Source: Strigamia acuminata
Lineage: Eukaryota; Arthropoda; Chilopoda; Geophilomorpha; Linotaeniidae
NCBI GenBank assembly: GCA_949358305.1
Contig: OX442314.1
Location: 61,513,369-61,577,368, forward strand
DNA length: 64,000 nt
Direction: 5' to 3'
A program made the position numbers and the translations under genes. The notes beneath the pieces were generated by a model. The model saw only the letters and a list, made by a program, of their open reading frames with translations, had not been told where the DNA came from and did no database searches. Positions within the stretch are counted from its first letter, which is position 1, and every line of letters starts with the position of its first letter. Below, piece after piece: positions 53,201 to 61,987 of the stretch.

Positions 53201-54966
53201 CACGTCAACAAACACAAGTTTCGACGCCTCCTGGAGCTGTTGCACCATTGCCACCTTTAATGCCGCCTCTGCCATCACCAAATGTGCCAACTGCATCGTT
53301 TCCAACTCCTAATGTGTTGAGCCCACCTGCAGGACCATCTGGAGCTGCACGACCGAATTATGACGGATATGGAGGTCCGGATTCGGATTCGTCGGATGAT
53401 TCGACAACTTATCAACCAGCATGGATGGGGCGTGCAGGATTTATACCACAGCAAGTGCGTCAAGATCGATCACAATTTCAAAGAAATGCATCGAGACGCC
53501 CTGTTGCTGATGAACAACAAGACGAAGAAGAAGACGAGGCCGAGCGACTCCATGATGCGCCGCAGGATCACCAACCTTTTCGTCTGATACCAACAATTAA
53601 CGAAATAATTCGTCGACAACACGAAGACACGTGGAGCGCCGAATTAATCGAATATCTTGATCAAGGACATTTGCCCAACGACCAAGTACAAGCAGCGCGT
53701 ATCAGGTATCGTGCCGTAGATTTTGCTATGTATAAGGAAATGTTATGTCGTTATCCACCGATCGACATCAATAAAATTCGCCGTAGAAGACAAATCTATT
53801 TGCCTTTAGCGTTACGCGAACAATATTTCAAGGCTCTGCATTACCCGCCGAGCTGCGGACATTTAGGAGTTGAAAAAACACTTCATCGACTCCGGGCCCG
53901 AGTTTATTGGCCAAAAATGAAAGAGGACGTTTTACTTTGGATTCAAAAGTGTGAACCATGTCAACGAGCTAAGCCGTTAAATCGCCTTCCATATGGACCA
54001 ATGATCATGGCCAAACCACGACATTTGTTTCACACAATTTACATCGATTATTATGGTAAGAAACCCCGATCGATTGGAGGACATTGTTACGCATTAGTAA
54101 TTGTGGATGCTGCCAGTCGATGGTTAGATGTGAGATTAACTGAGACATCTGACTGGAAAACAACTATCAAACAATTGCAAGGATTTATTCAGCGATGGGC
54201 ATTTCCAAAAGTCATCATAAGTGACAATGCGCCAGCTTTCCGTTCAATGGAATTCCAAGCTGCATGTCAGAGTTTTGGCGCCATCAATCGCTACACGGCT
54301 GTTTATCATCCACAGGGGAACTTAGCCGAAAGATTAAACCAAGCATTGAAAAACTGCATTTTAGCTTATATTGAAGAGCATGTGCGCTGGGACGTTCACA
54401 TTGGATATTTTGTGTTGGCAATTAACTCAGCATATCAGGCTTCGCTTCAATATTCTCCTTATCAAATGGTGACGGGACAAGAGGCGCGTTATCCAGGTGA
54501 TTTCGATTCGGACACCGACGATGGACAGCCACTGCCGCCGGCACGAGCGCGAGAGACGCATGAATTGATGAGAGAATTGCGAAATAATGCCACTGCAAAT
54601 TTACAAAAAGCTCAAATTAGACATAAACGTTGGTTCGATCGAAAAAGAAGACCACACGATTTCAAACCAGGCGATTTTGTGTCTATTAAAAATCGACAAT
54701 TGTCATCAGCGGACCGACAGTTTGCTGCAGGACTTCGACAGAGGACGGAAGGCGTTTACGTAATCCATAAATTAACTGGACCCAATACTGTCATTCTTAT
54801 GGACAAGGATGGTCGTCGAATGCTGCCGTATAACGTCGTAGAATTGCGCCATTGGTTCAATAATGATGATGATCTAGACCAAACGGACGCAACAATGATC
54901 GAAAAACATGTTGCTGCGTTTACATCGGAAATTGAAACCATCATCGCTTCATTTTCGATAAAATAA
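50221..54966 (+). CDS. pol: pol of B3 (protease, RT, RNase H, integrase)
   Basis: 1581 residues from the ATG overlapping the gag stop; the frame is open 75 bases further upstream, but that part overlaps gag. Protease DSG (Asp codon 50692); RT with YLDD at 52123-52134; RNase H with QTDASYSG; linker of about 290 residues with an AT-hook-like LGRPKGSKNKK near residue 967; integrase with H-H-C-C, a D, D-x34-E core (YIDYYG, SDNAPAF, GNLAERLN) and a C-terminal EGVYVIH module. The linker is shorter than in B1 but of the same Pro-rich, basic nature. The frame is intact. It would be the only complete pol in the window not tied to a disrupted gag by insertion. Confidence 0.93.
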   Translation: MSPESGSDTNIKDSTEKKTEESPDIDGSTKPSTPTPEAPSAVREDNNKSLTPSTDIKLTTLIKSDSSKSKIKTPGVVTPQLTKSAQLSSVKAKETPKKPTSLTTQSETLQTNFVLLSPEELQKSEEPRIEITKTDRFNREAPYIKITWANVSFVALLDSGAQTCVMSESLFNKLKANMGLELLELHETVRTAADDKIPVKGSVKLSVRAPLAVISFICLIIPKTSEDLLLGRDFCRAVGLCTDFELCQWYLKGSPERRQFMTLEQANKSESVLLFPIKKPDDTKDSTGDVPKVVINNINCILLEHRPLSQEIFEYPNDDAQHQIKRIRNRTRDQWSFIWSPKRKDSIKKSRKFNSSLFSTLSQRRRARRQRRRLYELSPTIKQLNTQGRQLLRRVDENALMARVHNHSTISEPPLDVNVLQYQPSSDPTQLDWIYDQLWSSLTVPQIRLLIQTLRPISKVFREEVGLCNNTQFEVNLKPDFRPIHVPVRPVNPAKKMVIDAYLDQKLKQGIIRRSKSDCAVAPVVVPKKTGDWRTAMDFRPMNAQTLPDVYPLPDIDNIFSYLGGSNWFSIIDGREAFHQIGVRPGDERFLAFITHRGLFEYVRMPFGPINGPATLQRAMNKTLSKYLYKFVFVYLDDVIIFSKTFEEHVQHLKIILQALDEAGFTMNANKTELCRTSLEVLGHIVEAGHIKPNPNKVTAIQYFPAPTNIKELQRFKGMIGYYQSFFPNYSKTCEVFRPLLKKDSEWKWTIQHQEAFNSLKRGLAEPTLHRRFPDWTKPYILQTDASYSGLGAALMQLNDQGERTPIAFASRALNSAEKNYSVTEIECLAAIWAVKRFRVYLEMMNFYLESDHLSLKWLFQQREPKGRLARWVLSLSEYKFTFLYCSGAQNRVADALSRAPVEPSEPLDADDSPLVDETCYIAYFDDPNDWPKLPIINIIGVGLAAAQQRNNAAVMTRAQRRQQQIKPKLGRPKGSKNKKRPPPNYQVLTRARARQQTQVSTPPGAVAPLPPLMPPLPSPNVPTASFPTPNVLSPPAGPSGAARPNYDGYGGPDSDSSDDSTTYQPAWMGRAGFIPQQVRQDRSQFQRNASRRPVADEQQDEEEDEAERLHDAPQDHQPFRLIPTINEIIRRQHEDTWSAELIEYLDQGHLPNDQVQAARIRYRAVDFAMYKEMLCRYPPIDINKIRRRRQIYLPLALREQYFKALHYPPSCGHLGVEKTLHRLRARVYWPKMKEDVLLWIQKCEPCQRAKPLNRLPYGPMIMAKPRHLFHTIYIDYYGKKPRSIGGHCYALVIVDAASRWLDVRLTETSDWKTTIKQLQGFIQRWAFPKVIISDNAPAFRSMEFQAACQSFGAINRYTAVYHPQGNLAERLNQALKNCILAYIEEHVRWDVHIGYFVLAINSAYQASLQYSPYQMVTGQEARYPGDFDSDTDDGQPLPPARARETHELMRELRNNATANLQKAQIRHKRWFDRKRRPHDFKPGDFVSIKNRQLSSADRQFAAGLRQRTEGVYVIHKLTGPNTVILMDKDGRRMLPYNVVELRHWFNNDDDLDQTDATMIEKHVAAFTSEIETIIASFSIK

Positions 54967-55236
54967 CTTAATTTCTTTTCATTTTATAATTTTATTTCTT
55001 TCTTTGCTTTACCCAACCTTCTTTCCTTCTTGTGTTTATAATTTTCCCTGCTTTAAACCAAATATTTACGGAAGATAGACGCTGAAAATAGTAAGTAAAG
55101 ATTAGTTTAGGAATTTGAAATTCATCAATTTAAAATGATGATACGAAAATTTACTAAGTCCAAACTCATGCTTCTTCGAAGTGCGTGATTAAATCTCGTT
55201 CACGCGAGAGGTCCGTGTCATATTTTATGACGAGAC
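54967..55236 (+). other. B3 spacer after pol, with conserved CTAAGTCC motif
   Basis: AT-rich, no gene. GAAAATTTACTAAGTCCAAA near 55145-55164 matches element A (6972-6993) closely, but the inner stem is not kept. The last five bases (GAGAC) are the copia target site. Confidence 0.5.
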
Positions 55237-55793
55237 TGTGGCTGTGTGGCGCAAAAATATCGCCGAAATAGGCGATAGGAAGCGTAAAACTGAGTCAAAC
55301 GCACTTCTAAGTGCGGACAAATGCGCGTGATGCGCGTACGCGAGTTTGAGCGGACTTACGATCAAATTCGCGTGCACTACACTTATAGAAACGTGTAGTG
55401 CCGAACTAAATACAATAGTTAACCAAAAATATAACATTTATTAAGAGAAAACTTACATAATGGGTCCAGAATCACTGGACAAACACAAGGAAACACACTA
55501 CCCGTGTGAGCGGCCATTTGTAATGAGCCAGAGACATCTGGTGGCCGATATTATAAACAATAATAATGAAAAACATAAGAACAAGATAGAGGATGCATGA
55601 AACCTAATGTATTGAGTACATTTAACCCGGTATCATGCATTCTCCTGACAAACAAGCATGAAAACACTAAATAAACACTGAATAACCCAGGAAAATGGAA
55701 ACAATTACCGATAAATGATAAAATAAACGTTTCAAAGCCATTTCACATCGAAAAATGATTTAAATAACTCAAAAGTGGTTCCAAAGTCCAACA
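55237..55793 (-). repeat. 3' LTR of copia element C
   Basis: 557 bp, TGTTGGAC...AGCCACA on the minus strand; preceded on that strand by the polypurine tract. An AATAAA on the minus strand lies at 55437-55442. Confidence 0.95.
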
Positions 55794-55805
55794 ATTCCCT
55801 CCTTC
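55794..55805 (-). other. Polypurine tract of copia element C
   Basis: GAAGGAGGGAAT on the minus strand, directly before the LTR start TGTTGG. Confidence 0.85.
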
Positions 55806-55840
55806 GATGTAAAATGTCGGTGCTAAACAATCGAAAAAAG

Positions 55841-58800
55841 TTACTTCGAGACGAAAATCCGAGATAATAAATTTCGAAGACGCTCTGAACTGAGCCACTT
55901 GGTGAAAATGTCGGATACATTTATCTCACCCGGAATTTTGCGGAGTTCGAAACATCCGGCAATGTGCCACTCACGAAGCCAGTGAAACTTCACTCGAATA
56001 TGTTTCGTTTTCGAGTTCTCGATGTCGTTGTTCGTGAACTGAATCGAGGCGAGGGCATCGGAAAATATGATCGGTTTCGATAACCGACGTAAAGGTGGAA
56101 ACACTTGATAAATACTGTCGAGCCAATAGAGTTCTTTGACGATTTCGACAAGTGCCACAAATTCGGCTTCCATTGTGGAGCAAGCGACGCTGGTCTGCTT
56201 CTTGCAGCTCCAGCCAATGGGCACACTTCCGATGTAAACAATGTATCCGCCGAATGATCTCGATGTAGCGATGTCGGAGGCCCAAGAGGCGTCTGTGCAA
56301 CCCCACAGTTGACTCGAATCGCATTTCGAAAGTTCGATGGCGTACTCGCTCGTGTTCGCGACGTAACGAAGGACCTGCAGCAAACACTTGATATGGCTCT
56401 CGGTGTAGCAGTTGTTGTACTGCGATAATGCGATCACCGAGTACAAAATGTCGGGGCGAGTACGTGAAGCCAGGAACAATAAAGATCCGACGAGTGATCG
56501 ATACGGAAAATCCGGAAGGTCGGTGAGCGGTCCCTTGACTAACGTGGTCCCAGGTGTGACTGGCACCTTGATGAGCGCGTCAGATGAAACATTAAACTTT
56601 TTGAGGAGTTTGTCAATGTAATTGCGTTGAGTCATAAAGACTTTCCCGTCACGACGCTCGAACTCGACTCCCAGCAGTTTGGTGATTGGCCCCAGGTCGA
56701 CAATGTCGAATTTACTCGTGATCAGCTTGAGTATTCGATCCCTGATGTTTTCCGAAGCATAAAATAAAACAATATCGTCGACGTATACCAGCATAATGGC
56801 CGAATGTCCGTAGGCGTACACACAATTACATGCTGGAAACTTTTGAAATCCGAGTTCTGTCAATGTTTCATTAAGTTTCTGGTACCACATGCGCCCCGAC
56901 TGGTGAAGACCGTAAAGCGACTTGGTCAACAACCATACGTTGTCGGGCGAGGAACATGTGGCACCAGCGGGAATCCGCATATAAATCTCGTGGTCAAGGT
57001 CGCCGTAGAGGTAGGCACATTTCACGTCGAGGTGCGTGTCCCTCCATCCGAGGAGAATAACCAGCAGACAAAAGAAGAAACGGATTAGGACAAAATTGAC
57101 TACGGGACTAAAAACTTCATCGTAGTCAACGCCCATTGTCTGCCGAAATCCTTGGGCGACCAGTCGAGCACGATATCGGGTAATCTTTCCGGTAATGTCA
57201 CTTTTGAACTTAAAAATCCATTTGCAACCGAGCACAGTCTTGTCAGGGGGTCTCGGAACCTCCTTATAAACGTCTCGTTGCTTGAAAGTCGAAAGTTCCT
57301 CGTCGATTGCTTCGGTCCATTTCGGTGCTTCGGGCAATTTCACAGCTTCGGCGTATGTGGCCGGTTCCCGAAAACACATGTGGACACGAGGAGGCGATGG
57401 CGGAGCATATGGCATGTGGTGTTCTAAATTGCCGAAGAAGAAAACGGACTCATCATACGGTATCCGGTGTGCGAAACAATAAGCGGCGATATCTGTGTGC
57501 GACCGCAAGCGGACACCGTGCTCCGGATAATAATAAACGTCGACTTTAATCCTCCCCGGAACCTGATCTTTCCGGAGATGCTCTTCTCTCCTCCATCCGC
57601 TGAAGGGCGAAACGCCGCCAACAAAACTCCAAGGGCAATGAAGAGCGCGTAAAGGCGCCAAATTAGGCGTACCCGGAAGTCGGACAGGCAAGGCAGCCGC
57701 TTCGTCGAGAAGGTCTTCGTCAAAATCTGAACCCTGTTCAGACATCGCTGCGGTGTCGTCAAGACCCGGGAGAGATGGGTAGGACATCGAACGCCGTAGA
57801 TGAGGCAAGCGGGTGGAACGTACGGTCGGAGTAAATTGTCCATGTCCTGCAATGGTCGTAACATTATCGGAGCCATCAGCGACGGTAACAGAGCCATCAG
57901 CGTCGGTAACAGAGCCATCAGTCGTAGCAGCTAAGCCGTCAGCAGCGGCGATGAGACCATCAGCTGTAGGAAGAGATGGTGCGAATGAAGCGAAAGACGG
58001 AGCACTCGAAGCGACGGAGGGAGCACGACTGGCAATACCATCCTCGTCACTGCTGTCAGCAGAAGAGTCGTTATCCGAATCGTGACGTCGACGAGGCCAA
58101 GGCTGAGTTGGAAAGTTATCACGAAAAGTGACACGTGACGGGATGTGGCCACGAGCAGGCTCCTCCATGGGTGGAGCATTGTCATCCGGATCTGGAACAT
58201 AAAAGGGCGAGCGCTTAAAGTTCTGCCGTTCATCGATTTGGACGTGAACAGATTCGGTGACGGTGTTCGTAGCCGGATTCCACACTCGATACCCTCGAGT
58301 TCCCGAAGCGTAGCCAACGAGAAATCCTTCCCACGCTCGAGGATCCAGTTTGTTGCGTCCAGGTGCGGTGAAGTGTACCCAGCACTTGGAACCAATCTTA
58401 CGAAAATGTCTGACGGAAAGAGCACGCTGGCGCCACAAAATGTATGGGATTTCGTCGTTGAGCTTCGAATGCGGACTGCGGTTTTTGATATATGTGAACG
58501 TCACGGCAAGTTCAGCCCAAAGCGTGTGCGAAAATCCGGTTTCGGAGTTGATGGAGCGGAGATAGTCGCCCATTGTCCGGTTCAGGCGTTCGGCGACACC
58601 GTTCATCTGTGGCGATGCGGGATTGGTCCGTTGAGCAACAATACCCTTGTCGGCAAGAAAACGGTCAAAATCCCTCGAAATGAATTCTCCTCCACGGTCG
58701 GTGCGAATTGTTTTAATTCGGCAATCAGCAATACGTTCAACGCGAGAAACAAAGTCTTTAAACGTAGCAAAAACATTAGATTTACGGGCGATCGGGAAAA

Positions 58801-60280
58801 GCCAGGCGTACCTGGTGGCGTCATCGATAATGGTGAAGGCAAAATTAGCACCGCCGATGGAAGGCAGTCTCGACGGGCCCCAGACGTCCATGTGAAGCAA
58901 TTCAAGCGGTTTCGTGGTTGAAGGCGCGGAAATTGGCTTATGTGGAGCACGCGTGGACTTGGCAACACGGCACGTGTTGCAGGAAAGTTCCTGGCGAACA
59001 GCAGCTGGATCAAGCCCATAAACCTGGGAGTTAGCCGCTAAAGTCCGCATGGCCTTCGTATGCAGGTGACCCAGCCTGCCGTGCCACAATCCCGTGGCGT
59101 CTGCGACGTTGGCAACCGAAGGATTAACTGGTTTGGGAGGTAATGCTGCGTTTGACTTGGCAACGGGAGGAGGAGATGTGAGGGCATTGGAATACATCCG
59201 GATCTGTTGAGGTTGGGATCCGGGAATAGGAGCAGGACTGGTAGGGAAAAGTGAAGGGACAAGCAAGGTGTTGGAGGAGACGGGCAAGCGGAAATCGGTC
59301 ATATTGTCAGCCGACTTCTTCTTAGTCTTGTTGGAAGACTTGGGCAATGCGGGAAAGTCCTCTTCCTTCGTCACTAGAGTGGTCGGTGTCGGAGTCGGAA
59401 GTGATGATGAAACAGACGAACTCGAAACATTAGTCGGAGCGGCGAATGGCGAGATGAGCCCATCCACGAAATAAAGTCCAGACTTCTGTTTCGCCCGAAG
59501 AACACTTAGTTTGATGTCCGTTTCATACGTATGCAATTCCGAGTTGTGAATGTGGATGTGATGTCCGCATTTATCAATCCGAGAAACCGAGATAAGATTT
59601 GCGCCGAAGTCAGGTGCGAATAAGACGTCGCGGAGCAATACGGTGCATTCGCAGCCATCGATGAGCGACTTGACCGGAACGTCACCTTTGCCTGTGACCC
59701 TCGAACTGCCCTGGCCTAACTCGATGTTGAACGGGACAACGGAAACAAAGTTCGTAAACCACGCTTTGACGTGCGAAACGTGGTCGGTGGCCCCACAATC
59801 GACAATCCATTCGTGGGACTGGAGAAAATGTACAACCGGAGCTTCGATCACCGGTGGAGCCGACAACAGGTAAGCGGCGTCCCTTCGGGGACGAGAAACA
59901 TCACGGTTTTGACCACCGGATTGCTGCGAACTGTTATTCTGCCGTCGTTTGCTCTTACTGCGGGGTCGGCCTTGTTGAGACGCGACCGGTTGCGGTTCCT
60001 TGCCCTGTTTGCGAGGGCGGGGGCACTTATTCGCGTAGTGGCCGAAAAAGCCGCAATTAAAACAGCGAACCTGCGAAATCGGACGAGGAGGTCGGGATTG
60101 ATTGCATCCACGATTGTCCATAGCAAAAGCCGATGTTTCCTTCGTGTACCGATTCCAATTCAAGTTGGCTCTTGCTGTCTGCATTTTTCCGGAGGAAAAT
60201 CGGAGATAATGGCGATAATGAGCACGCATAAACACTCGAGGCACTAAAGACGTAATCGGAGCACTTTTCACTCGAAGCAC
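55841..60280 (-). CDS. pol: pol of copia element C (zinc knuckle, protease, integrase, RT, RNase H)
   Basis: 1479 residues in one frame. A CCHC knuckle (C73-C86, CFNCGFFGHYANKC) remains from a gag tail. Then protease with VDCGATDH at residues 160-167 (Cys where Ser or Thr is usual in the D-S/T-G triad); integrase with an H-H-C-C module, DVWGP, DRGGEF and NGVAERLN; a long Ser/Ala/Asp-rich stretch with repeated ADGS units; RT with KWIFK and YVDD; and RNase H with the TDASWASD and EAEF motifs. The usual copia Gag-Pol begins with ~300 residues of capsid sequence, which are missing here. The first ~60 residues look like untranslated or deletion-derived sequence, so the start is uncertain. Catalytic motifs otherwise look intact. 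Confidence 0.92.
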   Translation of the reverse strand: MLRVKSAPITSLVPRVFMRAHYRHYLRFSSGKMQTARANLNWNRYTKETSAFAMDNRGCNQSRPPRPISQVRCFNCGFFGHYANKCPRPRKQGKEPQPVASQQGRPRSKSKRRQNNSSQQSGGQNRDVSRPRRDAAYLLSAPPVIEAPVVHFLQSHEWIVDCGATDHVSHVKAWFTNFVSVVPFNIELGQGSSRVTGKGDVPVKSLIDGCECTVLLRDVLFAPDFGANLISVSRIDKCGHHIHIHNSELHTYETDIKLSVLRAKQKSGLYFVDGLISPFAAPTNVSSSSVSSSLPTPTPTTLVTKEEDFPALPKSSNKTKKKSADNMTDFRLPVSSNTLLVPSLFPTSPAPIPGSQPQQIRMYSNALTSPPPVAKSNAALPPKPVNPSVANVADATGLWHGRLGHLHTKAMRTLAANSQVYGLDPAAVRQELSCNTCRVAKSTRAPHKPISAPSTTKPLELLHMDVWGPSRLPSIGGANFAFTIIDDATRYAWLFPIARKSNVFATFKDFVSRVERIADCRIKTIRTDRGGEFISRDFDRFLADKGIVAQRTNPASPQMNGVAERLNRTMGDYLRSINSETGFSHTLWAELAVTFTYIKNRSPHSKLNDEIPYILWRQRALSVRHFRKIGSKCWVHFTAPGRNKLDPRAWEGFLVGYASGTRGYRVWNPATNTVTESVHVQIDERQNFKRSPFYVPDPDDNAPPMEEPARGHIPSRVTFRDNFPTQPWPRRRHDSDNDSSADSSDEDGIASRAPSVASSAPSFASFAPSLPTADGLIAAADGLAATTDGSVTDADGSVTVADGSDNVTTIAGHGQFTPTVRSTRLPHLRRSMSYPSLPGLDDTAAMSEQGSDFDEDLLDEAAALPVRLPGTPNLAPLRALHCPWSFVGGVSPFSGWRREEHLRKDQVPGRIKVDVYYYPEHGVRLRSHTDIAAYCFAHRIPYDESVFFFGNLEHHMPYAPPSPPRVHMCFREPATYAEAVKLPEAPKWTEAIDEELSTFKQRDVYKEVPRPPDKTVLGCKWIFKFKSDITGKITRYRARLVAQGFRQTMGVDYDEVFSPVVNFVLIRFFFCLLVILLGWRDTHLDVKCAYLYGDLDHEIYMRIPAGATCSSPDNVWLLTKSLYGLHQSGRMWYQKLNETLTELGFQKFPACNCVYAYGHSAIMLVYVDDIVLFYASENIRDRILKLITSKFDIVDLGPITKLLGVEFERRDGKVFMTQRNYIDKLLKKFNVSSDALIKVPVTPGTTLVKGPLTDLPDFPYRSLVGSLLFLASRTRPDILYSVIALSQYNNCYTESHIKCLLQVLRYVANTSEYAIELSKCDSSQLWGCTDASWASDIATSRSFGGYIVYIGSVPIGWSCKKQTSVACSTMEAEFVALVEIVKELYWLDSIYQVFPPLRRLSKPIIFSDALASIQFTNNDIENSKTKHIRVKFHWLREWHIAGCFELRKIPGEINVSDIFTKWLSSERLRNLLSRIFVSK

Positions 60281-61152
60281 TTCACTAAACGTTGTTAGAA
60301 GCGGAAAAACCTCGACGGGGAGCCAATGCTAAAATTGGCTAAGAACCTTAGACAAGTGTCCCCCTAACGTCCTTTATGACCACCTGGGGCCGCGGGAATG
60401 TTAGGTGGCGCAGGGCTCAGCCTTGTCTAAGAATACAAGCACAGCTTGGACGGAATGTCCGAAGGGCTGTGCCGATACTAATCGGGACCCACTCCAAAAA
60501 CTTAAAATTAACAAATAAATTCGAAATCTGAAATAAAAAGAAGGAGAAGTTGGTGAATCTGTATGCACAGACGTCCCTGTGCACACCGCGCATAAAAAAA
60601 TGCGGAATTCTTCAAAAGATCGCCGACCGATTTCGAAAACCGGGAAAAACTTCCCGAAAATCGCCGATACTGTCGCACTCCGGGGTGCAGACAGCGGGTT
60701 ATGCCCGTTTCTGGATGAAAACGTCGCTCAGACGTTGTCGGAACGTGACAAATGATGAAAATCGGCGAAAAAATCTGAAAATAAATAAAATTTCCGCAAA
60801 AATCGCGAAAAATCGCGAAATTCACGAAAAATTAGAGGGAAAAAAAAAGAACAAGACCTTTCCTAGGTCAATTGTCGCTATCTTGCACAATAAATGCACA
60901 AAAACCAGTGTTTTTAACTCGAAAAACACAAAAAAACAGTGTTTTTAACTCGAAAAACACGAAAAAAGGTTGAAAAAATTCAAAAATCGACGATTACGAC
61001 CGCACTCCGGGGTTGTGAACGTCATAAAGACGTTGTTGACTGCCGGAAATCGTCGAAAATCTGAAAAAAACAAAAATTTCCGCAAAAATCGCGAAAAATC
61101 GCGAAATTCACGGAAAATTAATGGAAAAACGAGGCACTGGTGGCTTTCCAGG
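60281..61152 (-). other. Structured leader of copia element C, no gag
   Basis: No open frame of capsid type. It holds many potential hairpins: AGCCAAT/ATTGGCT (60321-60340); a 10-bp closing stem CTTAGACAAG (60347-60356) with CTTGTCTAAG (60422-60431), enclosing CCTAAC/GTTAGG; two tandem copies of GTGTTTTT-AACTCG-AAAAACAC (60908-60929, 60939-60960); and a diverged ~288-bp duplication (around 60789-60837 and 61077-61124, with TCGCGAAAAATCGCGAAA in both). Confidence 0.65.
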
Positions 61153-61164
61153 CCTCTGCTACCA
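61153..61164 (-). other. Primer binding site of copia element C (initiator tRNA-Met type)
   Basis: TGGTAGCAGAGG on the minus strand, two bases after the 5' LTR. It is complementary to the 3' end of animal initiator tRNA-Met (CCTCTGCTACCA), the common copia primer. Confidence 0.75.
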
Positions 61165-61166
61165 CT

Positions 61167-61723
61167 TGTGGCTGTGTGGCGCAAAAATATCGCCGAAATA
61201 GGCGATAGGAAGCGTAAAACTGAGTCAAACGCACTTCTAAGTGCGGACAAATGCGCGTGATGCGCGTACGCGAGTTTGAGCGGACTTACGATCAAATTCG
61301 CGTGCACTACACTTATAGAAACGTGTAGTGCCGAACTAAATACAATAGTTAACCAAAAATATAACATTTATTAAGAGAAAACTTACATAATGGGTCCAGA
61401 ATCACTGGACAAACACAAGGAAACACACTACCCGTGTGAGCGGCCATTTGTAATGAGCCAGAGACATCTGGTGGCCGATATTATAAACAATAATAATGAA
61501 AAACATAAGAACAAGATAGAGGATGCATGAAACCTAATGTATTGAGTACATTTAACCCGGTATCATGCATTCTCCTGACAAACAAGCATGAAAACACTAA
61601 ATAAACACTGAATAACCCAGGAAAATGGAAACAATTACCGATAAATGATAAAATAAACGTTTCAAAGCCATTTCACATCGAAAAATGATTTAAATAACTC
61701 AAAAGTGGTTCCAAAGTCCAACA
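61167..61723 (-). repeat. 5' LTR of copia element C
   Basis: 557 bp; no difference from the other LTR was found on reading both through. Confidence 0.95.
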
Positions 61724-61987
61724 GAGACGACCCCGTAGCGAGACCGCGTGTATTAAAGACATGTGAGGGCACGACTTAGCCACATTTTAGTTTGCGTCTG
61801 AATAGTCGCCTTAAAACATTTAACAATTGCTAAAATTGGATAATTATTGTTAGAAATTGTGCGTCTATCACCCGTAAGTACTTTCTATTTCACAACAATT
61901 CATTTTTAATTGAATATTTTCGTTAAAATAACTTTTTCTTCGTGGAAAATTTCCATTTCTTTTAGTTTCACTTTACAATAATTTTTT
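61724..61987 (+). other. B3 leader of ORF3, with splice acceptor
   Basis: Resumes B3 after the copia insertion, beginning with the duplicated GAGAC. TTCCATTTCTTTTAG ends at 61965, 22 bases before the ORF3 ATG: a strong acceptor. CTTAGCCACATTTTAG at 61768-61783 is a partial inverted copy of the post-pol motif. Confidence 0.55.

Larger units (their letters stand above)
55237..61723 (-). mobile_element. Element C: Ty1/copia-type retrotransposon nested in B3
   Basis: 6,487 bp, minus strand, flanked by a perfect 5-bp duplication GAGAC (55232-55236 and 61724-61728). The two 557-bp LTRs look identical throughout, so the insertion is recent. The integrase-before-RT order identifies it as copia. PBS at 61153-61164, polypurine tract at 55794-55805. 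The internal region has one long ORF but no recognisable gag capsid domain. This copy may depend on Gag from other elements. Confidence 0.96.
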
